This document shows, one piece after another, positions 8,944 through 17,866 of a DNA stretch of 53,600 nucleotides. The position numbers and the translations under genes were made by a program. The notes under the pieces were generated by a model. It saw nothing but the letters and a program-made list of their open reading frames with translations, had not been told where the DNA came from and did not search any database. Positions within the stretch are counted from its first letter, which is position 1; every line of letters begins with the position of its first letter. This stretch comes from Calothrix sp. MO_192.B10 (GTDB lineage: Bacteria; Cyanobacteriota; Cyanobacteriia; Cyanobacteriales; Nostocaceae): contig JASJDS010000016.1 in NCBI GenBank assembly GCA_030065055.1, positions 1-53,600 of the forward strand, read 5' to 3'.

Positions 8944-9882
8944 CTATGTAATATTTTTGACTCCATTATCTTGCTGCTGAAGTCTCACATCCAAAATAGG
9001 TGTTTGCACTAGGTGAACAGTTGTGGAAGCTACTGCAACTCTATCCTCTGTTTTATCAATTTCATCGAGAATACGGCTAAAAAGTTCGTCCTTTTTGCCG
9101 CGACGCTTCTTATACTGGACTACATAGCGCAATGTAAATTCCATCCAGTTATCATTTGCTATTAGGGTAACTGCTGGTTCAATTCTGGCATCTTCAATCA
9201 AATACTTATTTACCATGCGCTGCCAATTAGTTCTGGCGATGGGAATATACTCTCCTACAACTTCATCAGCCACTTGATGGAGAATTTTCCTGACTAAACG
9301 GCGATCGCTACCATATTTAATGGGAATGGAGATTTCGTCCCAGACAAAAGGAAAATCACCAGAGTAATTGTATACTGGTTCCTTAAATACAAAACTGTTG
9401 GCAATCCGTACAATTCGCCCATTATACAAGTCAGCTTTCACCCAGTCGCCACATTCCATCAAGGTGGTTCGCAGGATGCTAATATCAATTACATCGCCCA
9501 TTATCCCCCCTAATAGTACGCGATCGCCTGGTCTGTAAAATTGACCTAGGGAGATCGCCGCCCAACCAGCAAAACTAGCAATTACTTCTTGTAAGGCGAA
9601 AGCTACACCCGCACCAATAAACCCAAAGAGAACGGTAAGCTGGCGAAAGCGATCGCTAAATACACTGGCTGCAAATAGCATCATCAATATATAGCCGATG
9701 AAGCTAACTGTTTTACGGAAGTGATAGCGAGTATCCGAATCTGGAATATACCGGGGGACTGTTTTATTGAGAGTACGAAAAATCAGAGAAAGGACGAAAA
9801 TACCAACACTTACGTATATTATTTTGCCCACCATCGGGTCTTTAAGCCACTGTTGAATAACCTTGATAATATCCATTACCAC
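8944..9882 (-). CDS. MscS-family mechanosensitive channel (1 of 5)
   Basis: A 312-residue small-conductance mechanosensitive channel homologue in the cytoplasmic membrane. Two N-terminal membrane helices (VGKIIYVSVGIFVLSLIF; TVSFIGYILMMLFAASVF) precede the pore helix and beta-domain signature GFIGAGVAFALQEVIASFAG, then FYRPGDRV and GDVIDISILRTTLME. The C-terminal domain has the usual alpha/beta MscS vestibule length. The family opens under membrane tension to release solutes, but some members are gated or regulated differently. It is downstream of the LapA-domain gene on the same strand. Confidence 0.92.
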   Translation of the reverse strand: MVMDIIKVIQQWLKDPMVGKIIYVSVGIFVLSLIFRTLNKTVPRYIPDSDTRYHFRKTVSFIGYILMMLFAASVFSDRFRQLTVLFGFIGAGVAFALQEVIASFAGWAAISLGQFYRPGDRVLLGGIMGDVIDISILRTTLMECGDWVKADLYNGRIVRIANSFVFKEPVYNYSGDFPFVWDEISIPIKYGSDRRLVRKILHQVADEVVGEYIPIARTNWQRMVNKYLIEDARIEPAVTLIANDNWMEFTLRYVVQYKKRRGKKDELFSRILDEIDKTEDRVAVASTTVHLVQTPILDVRLQQQDNGVKNIT

Positions 9883-9952
9883 ACCATCCTTATAGGATAT
9901 TGGATTTTAGATTTTTTGAAACAAAATAATTTTTAACTGGGACGCAGAAGTA

Positions 9953-10327
9953 TTAATTAATAGATGAATCTGGAGGAGAATCTAACTGCTCATCCTTTGG
10001 AATCTCATGTACTTCGGGCATAGTTTCTCCCGTGTGTAATTGATTATTAACTTCGGATAATTTATAATTTAGTTCTTCAATTTCATCTTTGTGTTCTTTC
10101 AGCTTACGACTGAGATGTTTGTTTCTTTTTCTAATTTTAATGATAGTCGGCAAAGAAACCAGTAAGCCAAAAAGTACACCAAAAGTAAAGGTCAGTAGTA
10201 GCACTAAAGCCATAGAATCTTGGGAACGCCACCCTAGAAATTGCACCACTACTGGTGCTGAGTTTTGCAAAGCAAAAATCACAGCCATTGTTGCAATTAA
10301 TAATGCTAGTAAAGTCAAGATTCGCAT
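9953..10327 (-). CDS. LapA-domain (DUF1049) membrane protein
   Basis: A 124-residue protein with two hydrophobic segments (ILTLLALLIATMAVIFALQN and LVLLLTFTFGVLFGLLVSLP), then a charged coiled-coil region (KHLSRKLKEHKDEIEELNYK) and an acidic tail. The FALQNSAPVVVQFLGW turn between the helices is typical of the LapA/DUF1049 family. In enterobacteria the name comes from a role in lipopolysaccharide assembly, which cannot be transferred directly here. The ATG at 10327 was preferred over that at 10345 because GGAG lies 7 nt before it. It lies 70 bp upstream of an MscS gene and may be cotranscribed with it. Confidence 0.85.
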   Translation of the reverse strand: MRILTLLALLIATMAVIFALQNSAPVVVQFLGWRSQDSMALVLLLTFTFGVLFGLLVSLPTIIKIRKRNKHLSRKLKEHKDEIEELNYKLSEVNNQLHTGETMPEVHEIPKDEQLDSPPDSSIN

Positions 10328-10422
10328 AACATATCTCCGATTCATTATTAGTTTACTAGTAGTAAAAAATCAAATAAGGAAGCAAATTTCATCCCATTCA
10401 GCTCATGACCAAAAAATAGACT

Positions 10423-10545
10423 GGATACAAGCCCCTGGATTTATCCGTGGAGAGTCAAAAATGAATTTATCAGCCCCTCGATTCATCGATGTAATAATTC
10501 TAAATTCTAAATTCTAAATTCTAAATTCGCTCATTCCCCTTGACT
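10423..10545. repeat. Third, degenerate copy of the inverted element flanking the PH-like gene
   Basis: From GGATACAAGCC through TCCGTGGAGAG and CAGCCC to CGCTCATTCCCCTTGACT the segment follows the same order as 26724-26859. It also carries several TAAATTC heptamer units. It fills the gap between the LapA gene and an MscS gene. Confidence 0.75.
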
Positions 10546-10546
10546 A

Positions 10547-12271
10547 TTAGTGAGTTTCTGACGAATCTGTACCATTTGATGGATTTAAAGGGTTATTGAG
10601 TGGAGAAAAACGAAATCCTGGTGCTTTGTAGTCTTTTGGTAAATAATCTGCTGGGATTGTGGTTTGATTTCCGTCTCGCATGGCTGAGTAATGGGGTGAG
10701 AGAATTTCAATGTCTGCTTCATTGCATTTATCTTGAATATTTTGGTGTAGTTCTGAATATATTTTTGCCATGATGGTGGGTTTATTTGTGTAGGCATTAA
10801 GTTCATAGCTGACATAAAAATCATCTAGGCTAGTTTGCAACACAAATGGAGGGGGTTGCGAACGAATATGGGAGGTTACTAATGCCGCATCTATTAATAC
10901 TTGATGTACTTTCCGCCAAGGCACATCATAGCCGAGAGTAACTGTAGTATTTAAAATTAAGTAATGGCTGGGGTCTTGAGATAAAGCACTATAGTTAATA
11001 ATTTGACTACTTAAAACCGTAGCATTAGGCAGGGTAATCACCACATTTTTGATGGTACGAATCCGCGTCACTAATAGGGTTTTTTCCACAATATCCCCCA
11101 TTGCATCCCCTATTTTAATGCGATCGCCAATCCGAAACGCACGGGTATAAATTAGAATAATCCCGGCAACAATATTGGATACCACAGCAGTAGAACCGAG
11201 GGATAACAGAACACCTAAGAAAACTGATACGCCCTGAAATGCAGGAGTACCAAACCCAGGCAAATAGGGAAATGCCACTACCAACGCCAAGGCAATTATT
11301 AAAAATAATACTAGTTTATAGGTTGGTTCTGCCCATTCTGGGTAAAATCCTGGAATCGATAAGTTTTCATTCGCTAATTCTCGAAATATAGGTCTAATAA
11401 ATCTAATAATGTAGTAGGTAATAAATATATTTAGACCCAATGCAAATATATTAGGAAAATACTTGACAGCTCCCAACCAAAAATTATTTAATGCCCAGAA
11501 AAAATAATTAAATAGATTAGCACTGAGAGGTTTAGTCCACGGGAAAAAACTTAATACTAAAGGGATATAAATATATAAAATACCGAGGATTATTAATAGC
11601 CTAATTAGCCCCAATATCTTATGTAAAATATCAGTAACTTTAGATGCTGATAAAATTTCAATATTTTGAAATCGAATAGCTGGAATATGGGTTTCCCGCC
11701 AACCATCTAACCAGATAGTAAATCGACGAAAAACCTTACCTAAAATTACGAATAAGATAAATGTGGTAACAGTGGCTATGAATGTATAAAGAATGCCCAG
11801 AAGAATACTTTTTAGGCTACGTGCCTCTCGATACTTAGTAATGGCACCACCGAGAATGGGTAAATATTCTTGAGCAAGTTCTTGTGTAGTTTTCCCAGCA
11901 GCTTTACCATCCTTATCGGTAATTGTATAAATTATCTTGTTCCCAGCGACAATATTGGTGGTGTCTGGCTGCTCTGAAATTTGGATCGAATCAACTTTAA
12001 TGGATAGGTCATTGGCGAGAGTTTCAATTCTATGGCTTACAGCCTGTGCCCTCTCTCCTGCTGAAAAGGAACCAACTCCAGCTTTAATTACAAATAGCTT
12101 TTCTCCCCCCAAAACCACAGGGGCACCATCTATTTTGGTAATCGCCGGTGCTTGTTGGGTAAGGGGTGGTGGGCTAACCTGAGAAAAAGCAACAGGGGTT
12201 ACAATCATGAAAAAAATCATCATTGTAAGCCCCAATAATCTAAAAGTAGAGTACTTGAGGCTATATCTCAT
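10547..12271 (-). CDS. MscS-family channel with long N-terminal domain (2 of 5)
   Basis: A 574-residue protein with a signal peptide (LLGLTMMIFFMIVTPVAFSQ), then a periplasmic domain of about 130 residues (GEKLFVIKAGVGSFSAGERA; HRIETLANDLSIKVDS). Several membrane helices and the MscS core follow: VFLGVLLSLGSTAVVSNIVA, then AFRIGDRIKIGDAMGDIVEK and ITLPNATVLSSQIINYS. Plant MSL and other large MscS proteins have comparable architecture. The periplasmic part may tune gating or bind a partner, which is inference. It is divergent from the next MscS gene across a 671-bp spacer. Confidence 0.92.
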   Translation of the reverse strand: MRYSLKYSTFRLLGLTMMIFFMIVTPVAFSQVSPPPLTQQAPAITKIDGAPVVLGGEKLFVIKAGVGSFSAGERAQAVSHRIETLANDLSIKVDSIQISEQPDTTNIVAGNKIIYTITDKDGKAAGKTTQELAQEYLPILGGAITKYREARSLKSILLGILYTFIATVTTFILFVILGKVFRRFTIWLDGWRETHIPAIRFQNIEILSASKVTDILHKILGLIRLLIILGILYIYIPLVLSFFPWTKPLSANLFNYFFWALNNFWLGAVKYFPNIFALGLNIFITYYIIRFIRPIFRELANENLSIPGFYPEWAEPTYKLVLFLIIALALVVAFPYLPGFGTPAFQGVSVFLGVLLSLGSTAVVSNIVAGIILIYTRAFRIGDRIKIGDAMGDIVEKTLLVTRIRTIKNVVITLPNATVLSSQIINYSALSQDPSHYLILNTTVTLGYDVPWRKVHQVLIDAALVTSHIRSQPPPFVLQTSLDDFYVSYELNAYTNKPTIMAKIYSELHQNIQDKCNEADIEILSPHYSAMRDGNQTTIPADYLPKDYKAPGFRFSPLNNPLNPSNGTDSSETH

Positions 12272-12942
12272 ATATGTTTTTTACAACCTATAAATATGCA
12301 AATTATTATGTGGAAATAATTATATAAATTCAATAATAAAAAAAGTAAAAACAAGCAAAAAACTTTACATGGGTGAATGCATCGATCGCAAGTTAAGACC
12401 GTATGTTGTTTGTTAAGGCTATTTTTGATTCAAGTAGTTATTGAAACTGCTCATGACTAATGCCCAAAATATGTTGTGTTTTATGAAGGTATTTTTGAGT
12501 ATAATCAGAGACGATACAAATTTTTACATCAGAGTGCTAAACCTCATCCATGTTGAAACCTGGAGTTTCTAATTATTCAGATGTGTCATTGTGACGCTCC
12601 GTAGACGCGTTAGCGGTAAGCCACTGCGGTGGTGAGGCAGTACCCCAAGTGGAGTAACTGCCGAAAGGGTTTCCCGGCATAAAGCAACTGCCGTCAACTG
12701 CCGTCAACTGCCGTCAAGTGGCGCACCCGTAGGCCTTGGAACAGAGTAACAATCCCAAAGTCACGTTATAAAACTACGGTTTTCAAGGTAGACGAGGTTT
12801 AAACTGCTAATTTTACTGCGCCTAGATTATATTTTGTCAGGGTTGCAGACCCTGACAAACTGACCATTTTCAATCTCAGTCAGCTTTCTGGTTGGCAACA
12901 TTCACTCAGTCTAAGATTTGTGTTGATACGAACTTGAAATAA
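12272..12942. other. Divergent spacer with dispersed repeat
   Basis: No gene in 671 bp. From about 12620 to 12735 lies a repeat with the order GCGGTGGTGAGGCAGTAC, CCAAGTGGAGTAACTGCCGA, CCCGGCATAA and then AACTGCCGTC three times. A related copy is at 36790-36900. The rest is AT-rich and must hold the promoters of two divergent MscS genes. Confidence 0.65.
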
Positions 12943-14646
12943 ATGCCACGACATCTCCATTGTCACCAATCCCTAGTATTCGCCAAGATTCGTGGATTAA
13001 TCCCGCAATTTTTGAGGATTTGTTTGTTTAACATCAATGGCAACATTTCCCTAGGATTTTTAGTTGGAATTTTTGTAGCGACATTTGTGATGGTGATTTC
13101 TATATCACCAGTCCAGGCTCAAATTCCCATACTGTCAAATTTAAAGCTAAATTCTACTGTGTTGACACAAAATTCGGAAAATGCAGTAGTTTCTGATTGC
13201 GTTCGCCTTGATGGACGCTGTATATTCAAAGTTACTGACCAAAAGTCAGATTTATCTAAAAGAATTGAAGAGATTGAGCAGAGACTGCACAATCTTAGTT
13301 ACAGATACTTGCAAACCGACACCACTCAATTCAAGATTCGCCAACAAGCAGTGGGAAATTTACGGGATATATATATGTCCGTGGGGGATAAAGAAGTCCG
13401 TCTATTAACTGTTACGAATTGGGATGCCGAACTGGAAGGTGTCAGCATTGAGTTTAGAACAGACCAGATTATTCAGGAATTACAAGAAGGCTTAGAAAGG
13501 GCAAAACAGGAACGAAAACCAGGGTTTTTAATTAATCAAGGACTAAAGGCTGCTGGGATTACTGTGGTGATGTTCCTGAGCAACTGTATCATCTTTCGCA
13601 AAGAACGTTATTTCAGAAACTCAAAAAAACATTTATCATCCTCAGATTCATCAGAACATCAGCCGATATCAACCCAGCTAAATCGTAGACAACAGTGGAA
13701 CATTACAGAAGTTCAGTATCGGCTTTTGCAAGTAATTAGAGCTGCAATTTGGTTCGGGGGAACTGTATTTATTTTCGGTCTATTTCCTTATACTCGCATC
13801 ATCCAGCTATGGTTTTTTCGCAGTCTCAATATTCCTCTACAAGTTGGACTTGTGGGCTGGATAACCTATGTGCTGATTCGCTTTAGCTATGCCTTAATTT
13901 CCCGGTTGAATTCCATTTTTGCCGAAAATTATTTGCCAACTCAGGAAGCTCATCGTCGCTTACAATTGCGCCTGACAACAATTTCTGGAGTTGCACGGGG
14001 AATTGTAACCGTAAGTTGGATTATTGTTGGAGTTTTAGTGGCACTTTCGGTGACTGGTGTTGATATTGGTCCTTTACTAGCGGGTGCAGGAATTATTGGT
14101 CTGGGATTATCTTTAGCCTCGCAAAACTTAATCAAAGATGCCATTAATGGGTTTTTTATCATTTTGGAAGATCAGTATGCGGTGGGCGATTTCATCAAGG
14201 TGGGAGACGTAGGGGGTATAGTGGAAAGAATGAATCTGCGAATTACCCAGCTCAGAAATTCAGAAGGGGAGTTAATTACCGTTCCCAACAGTGAAATCAA
14301 AATAGTTCGTAACCTTTCTAGTACTTGGGCAAGAGCAGACCTAAATATTCCCATTTCCTACCAGAGTGACGTAAATGGAGCTTTAGAGTTAATTACTCAG
14401 GTAGCGGAACAAATGAGTCAAGATCCGATTTGGCAGAAAACTATTCTTGAATCTCCACAGGTGCTAGGAGTGGATCATTTTGGTACTCAGGGGGTAATAA
14501 TTAGGGTATGGTTTAAAACAGAACCCCTACAGCAATGGAGTGTTTCTCGGGAGTTTCGTCGTCGGATTAAGATAGCTTGTGATGAAGCGGGTATTCCTAT
14601 CCCTTTACCTCAACAGCAGGTATGGTTTAAGGAGTCTCACAATTGA
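12943..14646 (+). CDS. MscS-family channel with periplasmic N-terminal domain (3 of 5)
   Basis: A 567-residue protein with an N-terminal hydrophobic export segment (ISLGFLVGIFVATFVMVISI) before a soluble domain (RLDGRCIFKV; SKRIEEIEQRLHNLSYRYLQ), then membrane helices and the channel core GAGIIGLGLSLASQNLIKDA, YAVGDFIKVGDVGGIVERMN and VPNSEIKIVRNLSS. The N-terminal domain resembles those of large cyanobacterial MscS proteins. The stop codon is 28 bp from that of the convergent gene at 14675. Inference: a tension-gated or regulated solute-release channel. Confidence 0.92.
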   Translation: MPRHLHCHQSLVFAKIRGLIPQFLRICLFNINGNISLGFLVGIFVATFVMVISISPVQAQIPILSNLKLNSTVLTQNSENAVVSDCVRLDGRCIFKVTDQKSDLSKRIEEIEQRLHNLSYRYLQTDTTQFKIRQQAVGNLRDIYMSVGDKEVRLLTVTNWDAELEGVSIEFRTDQIIQELQEGLERAKQERKPGFLINQGLKAAGITVVMFLSNCIIFRKERYFRNSKKHLSSSDSSEHQPISTQLNRRQQWNITEVQYRLLQVIRAAIWFGGTVFIFGLFPYTRIIQLWFFRSLNIPLQVGLVGWITYVLIRFSYALISRLNSIFAENYLPTQEAHRRLQLRLTTISGVARGIVTVSWIIVGVLVALSVTGVDIGPLLAGAGIIGLGLSLASQNLIKDAINGFFIILEDQYAVGDFIKVGDVGGIVERMNLRITQLRNSEGELITVPNSEIKIVRNLSSTWARADLNIPISYQSDVNGALELITQVAEQMSQDPIWQKTILESPQVLGVDHFGTQGVIIRVWFKTEPLQQWSVSREFRRRIKIACDEAGIPIPLPQQQVWFKESHN

Positions 14647-14674
14647 ATTAAGTTTTGAAGGATATAAACATTAA

Positions 14675-15808
14675 TCAAATGGGAATTGGTGAATCTACAT
14701 AAATTGTTGGTTCATTGATTGAAAATTCCATCCCACGAGTGACTAATTGCTGAGAAATTTTGGTATTAGCTAACTCTAATAAACGCTTACGCAACTGAGT
14801 AGAATCTTCGCTTGAACCCAAGATAAAAAAAGTTATCCTGGCACGAGTTCCTGGTTTATCTTCAGGTTGAAAAAAATTTATTTCTGTACTACCTGGATCG
14901 ATACCAAATAGAGCATTAGTACTTGCTTGAATTACTTTTTTCACAAAGGCTTGCCCATGCTTCTCTAAAATATTCACAAAATCTAGATAAAGCAATACCA
15001 TTACCTTTTTACCCCTAGTAATGTTCTCAATATCCTTAGTTGCCATAATTGAATTAGGAACAATTAACAGAGTATTTTTGGCAGCCAGACGAATTTTTGT
15101 GGAGCGCAAACCAATTGATTCTACTCTACCGTATATATCTTCACTATGAGGATTAAAGTTAACGCGAATATATTCTCCAGGAACATAGGGACGGTCTAAA
15201 TATAATACAATTGTCCCTAATAATTGCTCTAAAACCCTTTGGGCCGCAAAAGCGATCGCAATACCACTAATACCCAAACCAGTAAATAATGCAAATAGGT
15301 TTACATTTTGGCTTTGAGCAAAAATTACAACGGCGGTAAATCCGACAATTACATTGAAAATAGTTTCACCGACTAAGATAAAATCATCAGCTGACTTTCC
15401 TAATTTATCAATGATAATAACTCCATAAACACGCACAAATTGCTTAAAAGTACGAGATATTAACCAGGCAATACTAATTGTTAATCCCAGGGAAAGTAAG
15501 AATTTTAAAAACTGGTATAAATCTTGATAAACAGAAATTATATTTAGACAAAAGTTCCATAGAATAAGTGTACCTGTAACTTGAATTGAATTACTCAGAG
15601 GATCAAGTAAATTTTCGTAACTAACAACTTGTTTGGGAAAGAATTGTTTAATCACTAACCTGACTAACAAAGGTGTATAACGACCTAAAAGTAAGGAAAG
15701 TGTGGCAAATATTAAGAATGCTCCGAACCTGAGCCCTAAGGTAACTAAAAAGTTTTGAGCTGCCTCGTCAAGCTGAATAATATTATTTAGCATCAATTCT
15801 ATGTCCAC
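14675..15808 (-). CDS. MscS-family channel (4 of 5)
   Basis: A 377-residue channel homologue with four or five predicted membrane helices (FGAFLIFATLSLLLGRYTPL; FLKFLLSLGLTISIAWLI; VIVGFTAVVIFAQSQNVNLF). The core is GLGISGIAIAFAAQRVLEQL, LYLDRPYVPGEYI and GRVESIGLRSTKIRLAAKNT. LYLDRP(Y/F) and GRVE.IG.RSTKIR are canonical beta-domain motifs. It lies only 8 bp downstream of the neighbouring paralogue on the same strand, so translational coupling is likely. The two share layout and motifs throughout, indicating a tandem duplication, now well diverged. Confidence 0.93.
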   Translation of the reverse strand: MDIELMLNNIIQLDEAAQNFLVTLGLRFGAFLIFATLSLLLGRYTPLLVRLVIKQFFPKQVVSYENLLDPLSNSIQVTGTLILWNFCLNIISVYQDLYQFLKFLLSLGLTISIAWLISRTFKQFVRVYGVIIIDKLGKSADDFILVGETIFNVIVGFTAVVIFAQSQNVNLFALFTGLGISGIAIAFAAQRVLEQLLGTIVLYLDRPYVPGEYIRVNFNPHSEDIYGRVESIGLRSTKIRLAAKNTLLIVPNSIMATKDIENITRGKKVMVLLYLDFVNILEKHGQAFVKKVIQASTNALFGIDPGSTEINFFQPEDKPGTRARITFFILGSSEDSTQLRKRLLELANTKISQQLVTRGMEFSINEPTIYVDSPIPI

Positions 15809-15816
15809 TTTAATTT

Positions 15817-16956
15817 TTATAAATTAATAGGTGAGGAAACATTAATAGTTTTTTCTTCTATGTCAAAACTAATGCCATATTCTTTCAATTTATAGCTAAT
15901 ATTTTGTCTAGCAATATCTAGGAGTTGCTTACGTAATTCCATTGATATTTCTCCTGAACCTAGCAAAAATAAATTAACTTGTGCTTCTACAATGTTTTGT
16001 CCTGAGTTATCAACTATATCTTGAAAATTAACTTGGGTAATGCGATTATCTAACCCAAAAATATCTTTAGTACTATCTAAAATTACTTGGCGAATTAAAG
16101 CTTTTTCTTCTTCAGATATAGCTTTATATAAAGTCAAGTACATTAGGGAAATTACCTTCTTGGCATCGGTAAGATTTTCGATGCTTACCTGAGTCAGAAC
16201 ATTATTAGGAATAATAACTAGACTACCTTTACCAGAAGTCCGAATTTTTGTCGAACGCCAACCAATAGATTCAACTCTACCAAAAGTTCTATCAGGTAAG
16301 TGGACGTAATCATCAACTACAAAGGGACGATCTAGATAAAGTACAACACCTCCTAACAATTGTTCTAAGGTTTTTTGAGCAGCAAAAGCAACTGCTAAAC
16401 CTCCAATCCCTAAACTCGCTAATAAGCCAACTAAATTAATTTGATGTGTTTGAGCAAATATGAAAATAACAATTAAAATGATAGTAGCATTAGCTAAAAA
16501 TTTTGCCAGAATTAAAATCTCACTATCTAGTTTTCGCTCTCGTCTGAGAGCCGCATTTAACAAGTAAATATCAAAAAATTGCCTAAATATCTGAAAACCC
16601 AACCAGCTAATAGTAATTGCTATTGATAAACTAAAAGTAATTTCAAACAATTTTAGCCATTGTTGTAAAGGGGAAAATAAGATTATTATATCCGTAATTG
16701 CTAGAATAATTACCAATAATAGCTGATTTTTATAAGGTGCAAATACCTGTTGATAAATTTCTTTAACTCTAGGGGTAATTAAGCGATGTTTGACAAAATT
16801 AAGAGCTTTCGGAACCCAGATGGCAGTAGTAATTGTAACTATTACAGCTACACTGACAAAGCTGAAAATCATACCTGCCCTAATTATAATGTTATTTGGA
16901 AAATAATCAATCATAGAACTCGAAATTGAAGAAGTAATAATCAAAACCGAAAACAT
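15817..16956 (-). CDS. MscS-family channel (5 of 5)
   Basis: A 379-residue paralogue of the gene immediately downstream. Membrane helices include IIIRAGMIFSFVSVAVIVTI and ATIILIVIFIFAQTHQINLV. The core is SLGIGGLAVAFAAQKTLEQL, LYLDRPFVVDDYVHL and GRVESIGWRSTKIRTSGKGS. C-terminal segments such as VNLFLLGSGEISMELRKQLL match the partner (ITFFILGSSEDSTQLRKRLL). Probably transcribed with the small exported protein upstream (17048-17482) and the MscS gene downstream. Confidence 0.93.
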   Translation of the reverse strand: MFSVLIITSSISSSMIDYFPNNIIIRAGMIFSFVSVAVIVTITTAIWVPKALNFVKHRLITPRVKEIYQQVFAPYKNQLLLVIILAITDIIILFSPLQQWLKLFEITFSLSIAITISWLGFQIFRQFFDIYLLNAALRRERKLDSEILILAKFLANATIILIVIFIFAQTHQINLVGLLASLGIGGLAVAFAAQKTLEQLLGGVVLYLDRPFVVDDYVHLPDRTFGRVESIGWRSTKIRTSGKGSLVIIPNNVLTQVSIENLTDAKKVISLMYLTLYKAISEEEKALIRQVILDSTKDIFGLDNRITQVNFQDIVDNSGQNIVEAQVNLFLLGSGEISMELRKQLLDIARQNISYKLKEYGISFDIEEKTINVSSPINL

Positions 16957-17047
16957 ATTGTTTTAATGAGATAGAAAATTTGATGGGTCTGAAAAGTAAT
17001 AGATAAATACCGATTTATTTTGAAAATAGGTAACGTATCGATTATGC

Positions 17048-17482
17048 TCAAGAAGATTTTAGTGACCCTTGGTAATATTCGTAAACAAAGATGGTGAGGC
17101 GCATATTATGAGGGAGAGGATTTTGTACCCAAAACTCTTGAATCGGATTATCCTGTTCAGCACGAATCTCCAAGGGTTTTCCTGATATGCAAGTATAAAT
17201 ATTGAAGTTATAGCCACAACGAATTGCAACATCCCCCGGTTGTATGGTTATAATCGCTTTGGTTACAGGAGGATTGAGTTTAATTTTTTGGTAAGCTATT
17301 TCCGGTAATACGGTAAGATGATATACCTTCAGGGGTTCGGGTAATTGTGGATCTTGATTACCAGAATCAGGGGATAGGCATGTGCTAGCTTCTATTACTG
17401 GAATTATAAGTAATAGTAATAACCAAAATAAACAGAAAAATATTCTGCGTCTAATTTGTACTGAGGAATGAGAGTTTGACAC
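17048..17482 (-). CDS. Exported hypothetical protein
   Basis: A 144-residue protein with a strong signal segment (FFCLFWLLLLLIIPVIEAS) followed by CLSP; Cys35 could be a lipidation site, although the residues before it (EAST) are not an ideal lipobox. The mature part looks beta-rich (VYHLTVLPEIAYQKIKLNPP; AIITIQPGDVAIRCGYNFNI; MRLTIFVYEYYQG). No family recognised. It starts 91 bp upstream of an MscS gene on the same strand, so it may belong to that operon as an envelope partner; this is inference only. Confidence 0.65.
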   Translation of the reverse strand: MSNSHSSVQIRRRIFFCLFWLLLLLIIPVIEASTCLSPDSGNQDPQLPEPLKVYHLTVLPEIAYQKIKLNPPVTKAIITIQPGDVAIRCGYNFNIYTCISGKPLEIRAEQDNPIQEFWVQNPLPHNMRLTIFVYEYYQGSLKSS

Positions 17483-17839
17483 AACAAGCCTCTCGGCTAA
17501 CCCCTATTAAAGTGAAGAATAAGTTGTGGCTGTTTAATCTATTCCAATTTCTTGCCAACACCTCCATGTAAATTTTCCCATGGTTTTGTCTGAGGCTGTG
17601 ATTTCTTTTAAAGTTCTTTACAAATTTTTCTCAGGTAGAATTGAGACAATAGAGTATGAGTGACCAATTCCCAAGTTGCACTCGCTTTCAAGGATAAGAA
17701 TAAGAAAGCAGTTGTTTTTTGTACTTCGATTTGGATTATAAATTTAACCAACAGTATTGAAATCGAATTGCCAACAAATGAGTCAAGATAAATAATATAT
17801 CGGTGCAACAACTGTCAAAAAAACAAGTAAGCACCTGAG
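17483..17839. other. Divergent intergenic region
   Basis: This 357-bp spacer separates the minus-strand exported protein from the plus-strand histidine kinase. The 67-codon minus-strand reading frame inside it (17608-17811) has no recognisable features and was not called. It probably holds two promoters. Confidence 0.5.
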
Positions 17840-17866
17840 TTGATAGGTAGATTTGGGAAAAAGCTA

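Noticed and set aside
17608-17811. 67-codon minus-strand ORF
   Set aside because: No ribosome-binding site, no family resemblance, and it lies in a divergent promoter spacer.
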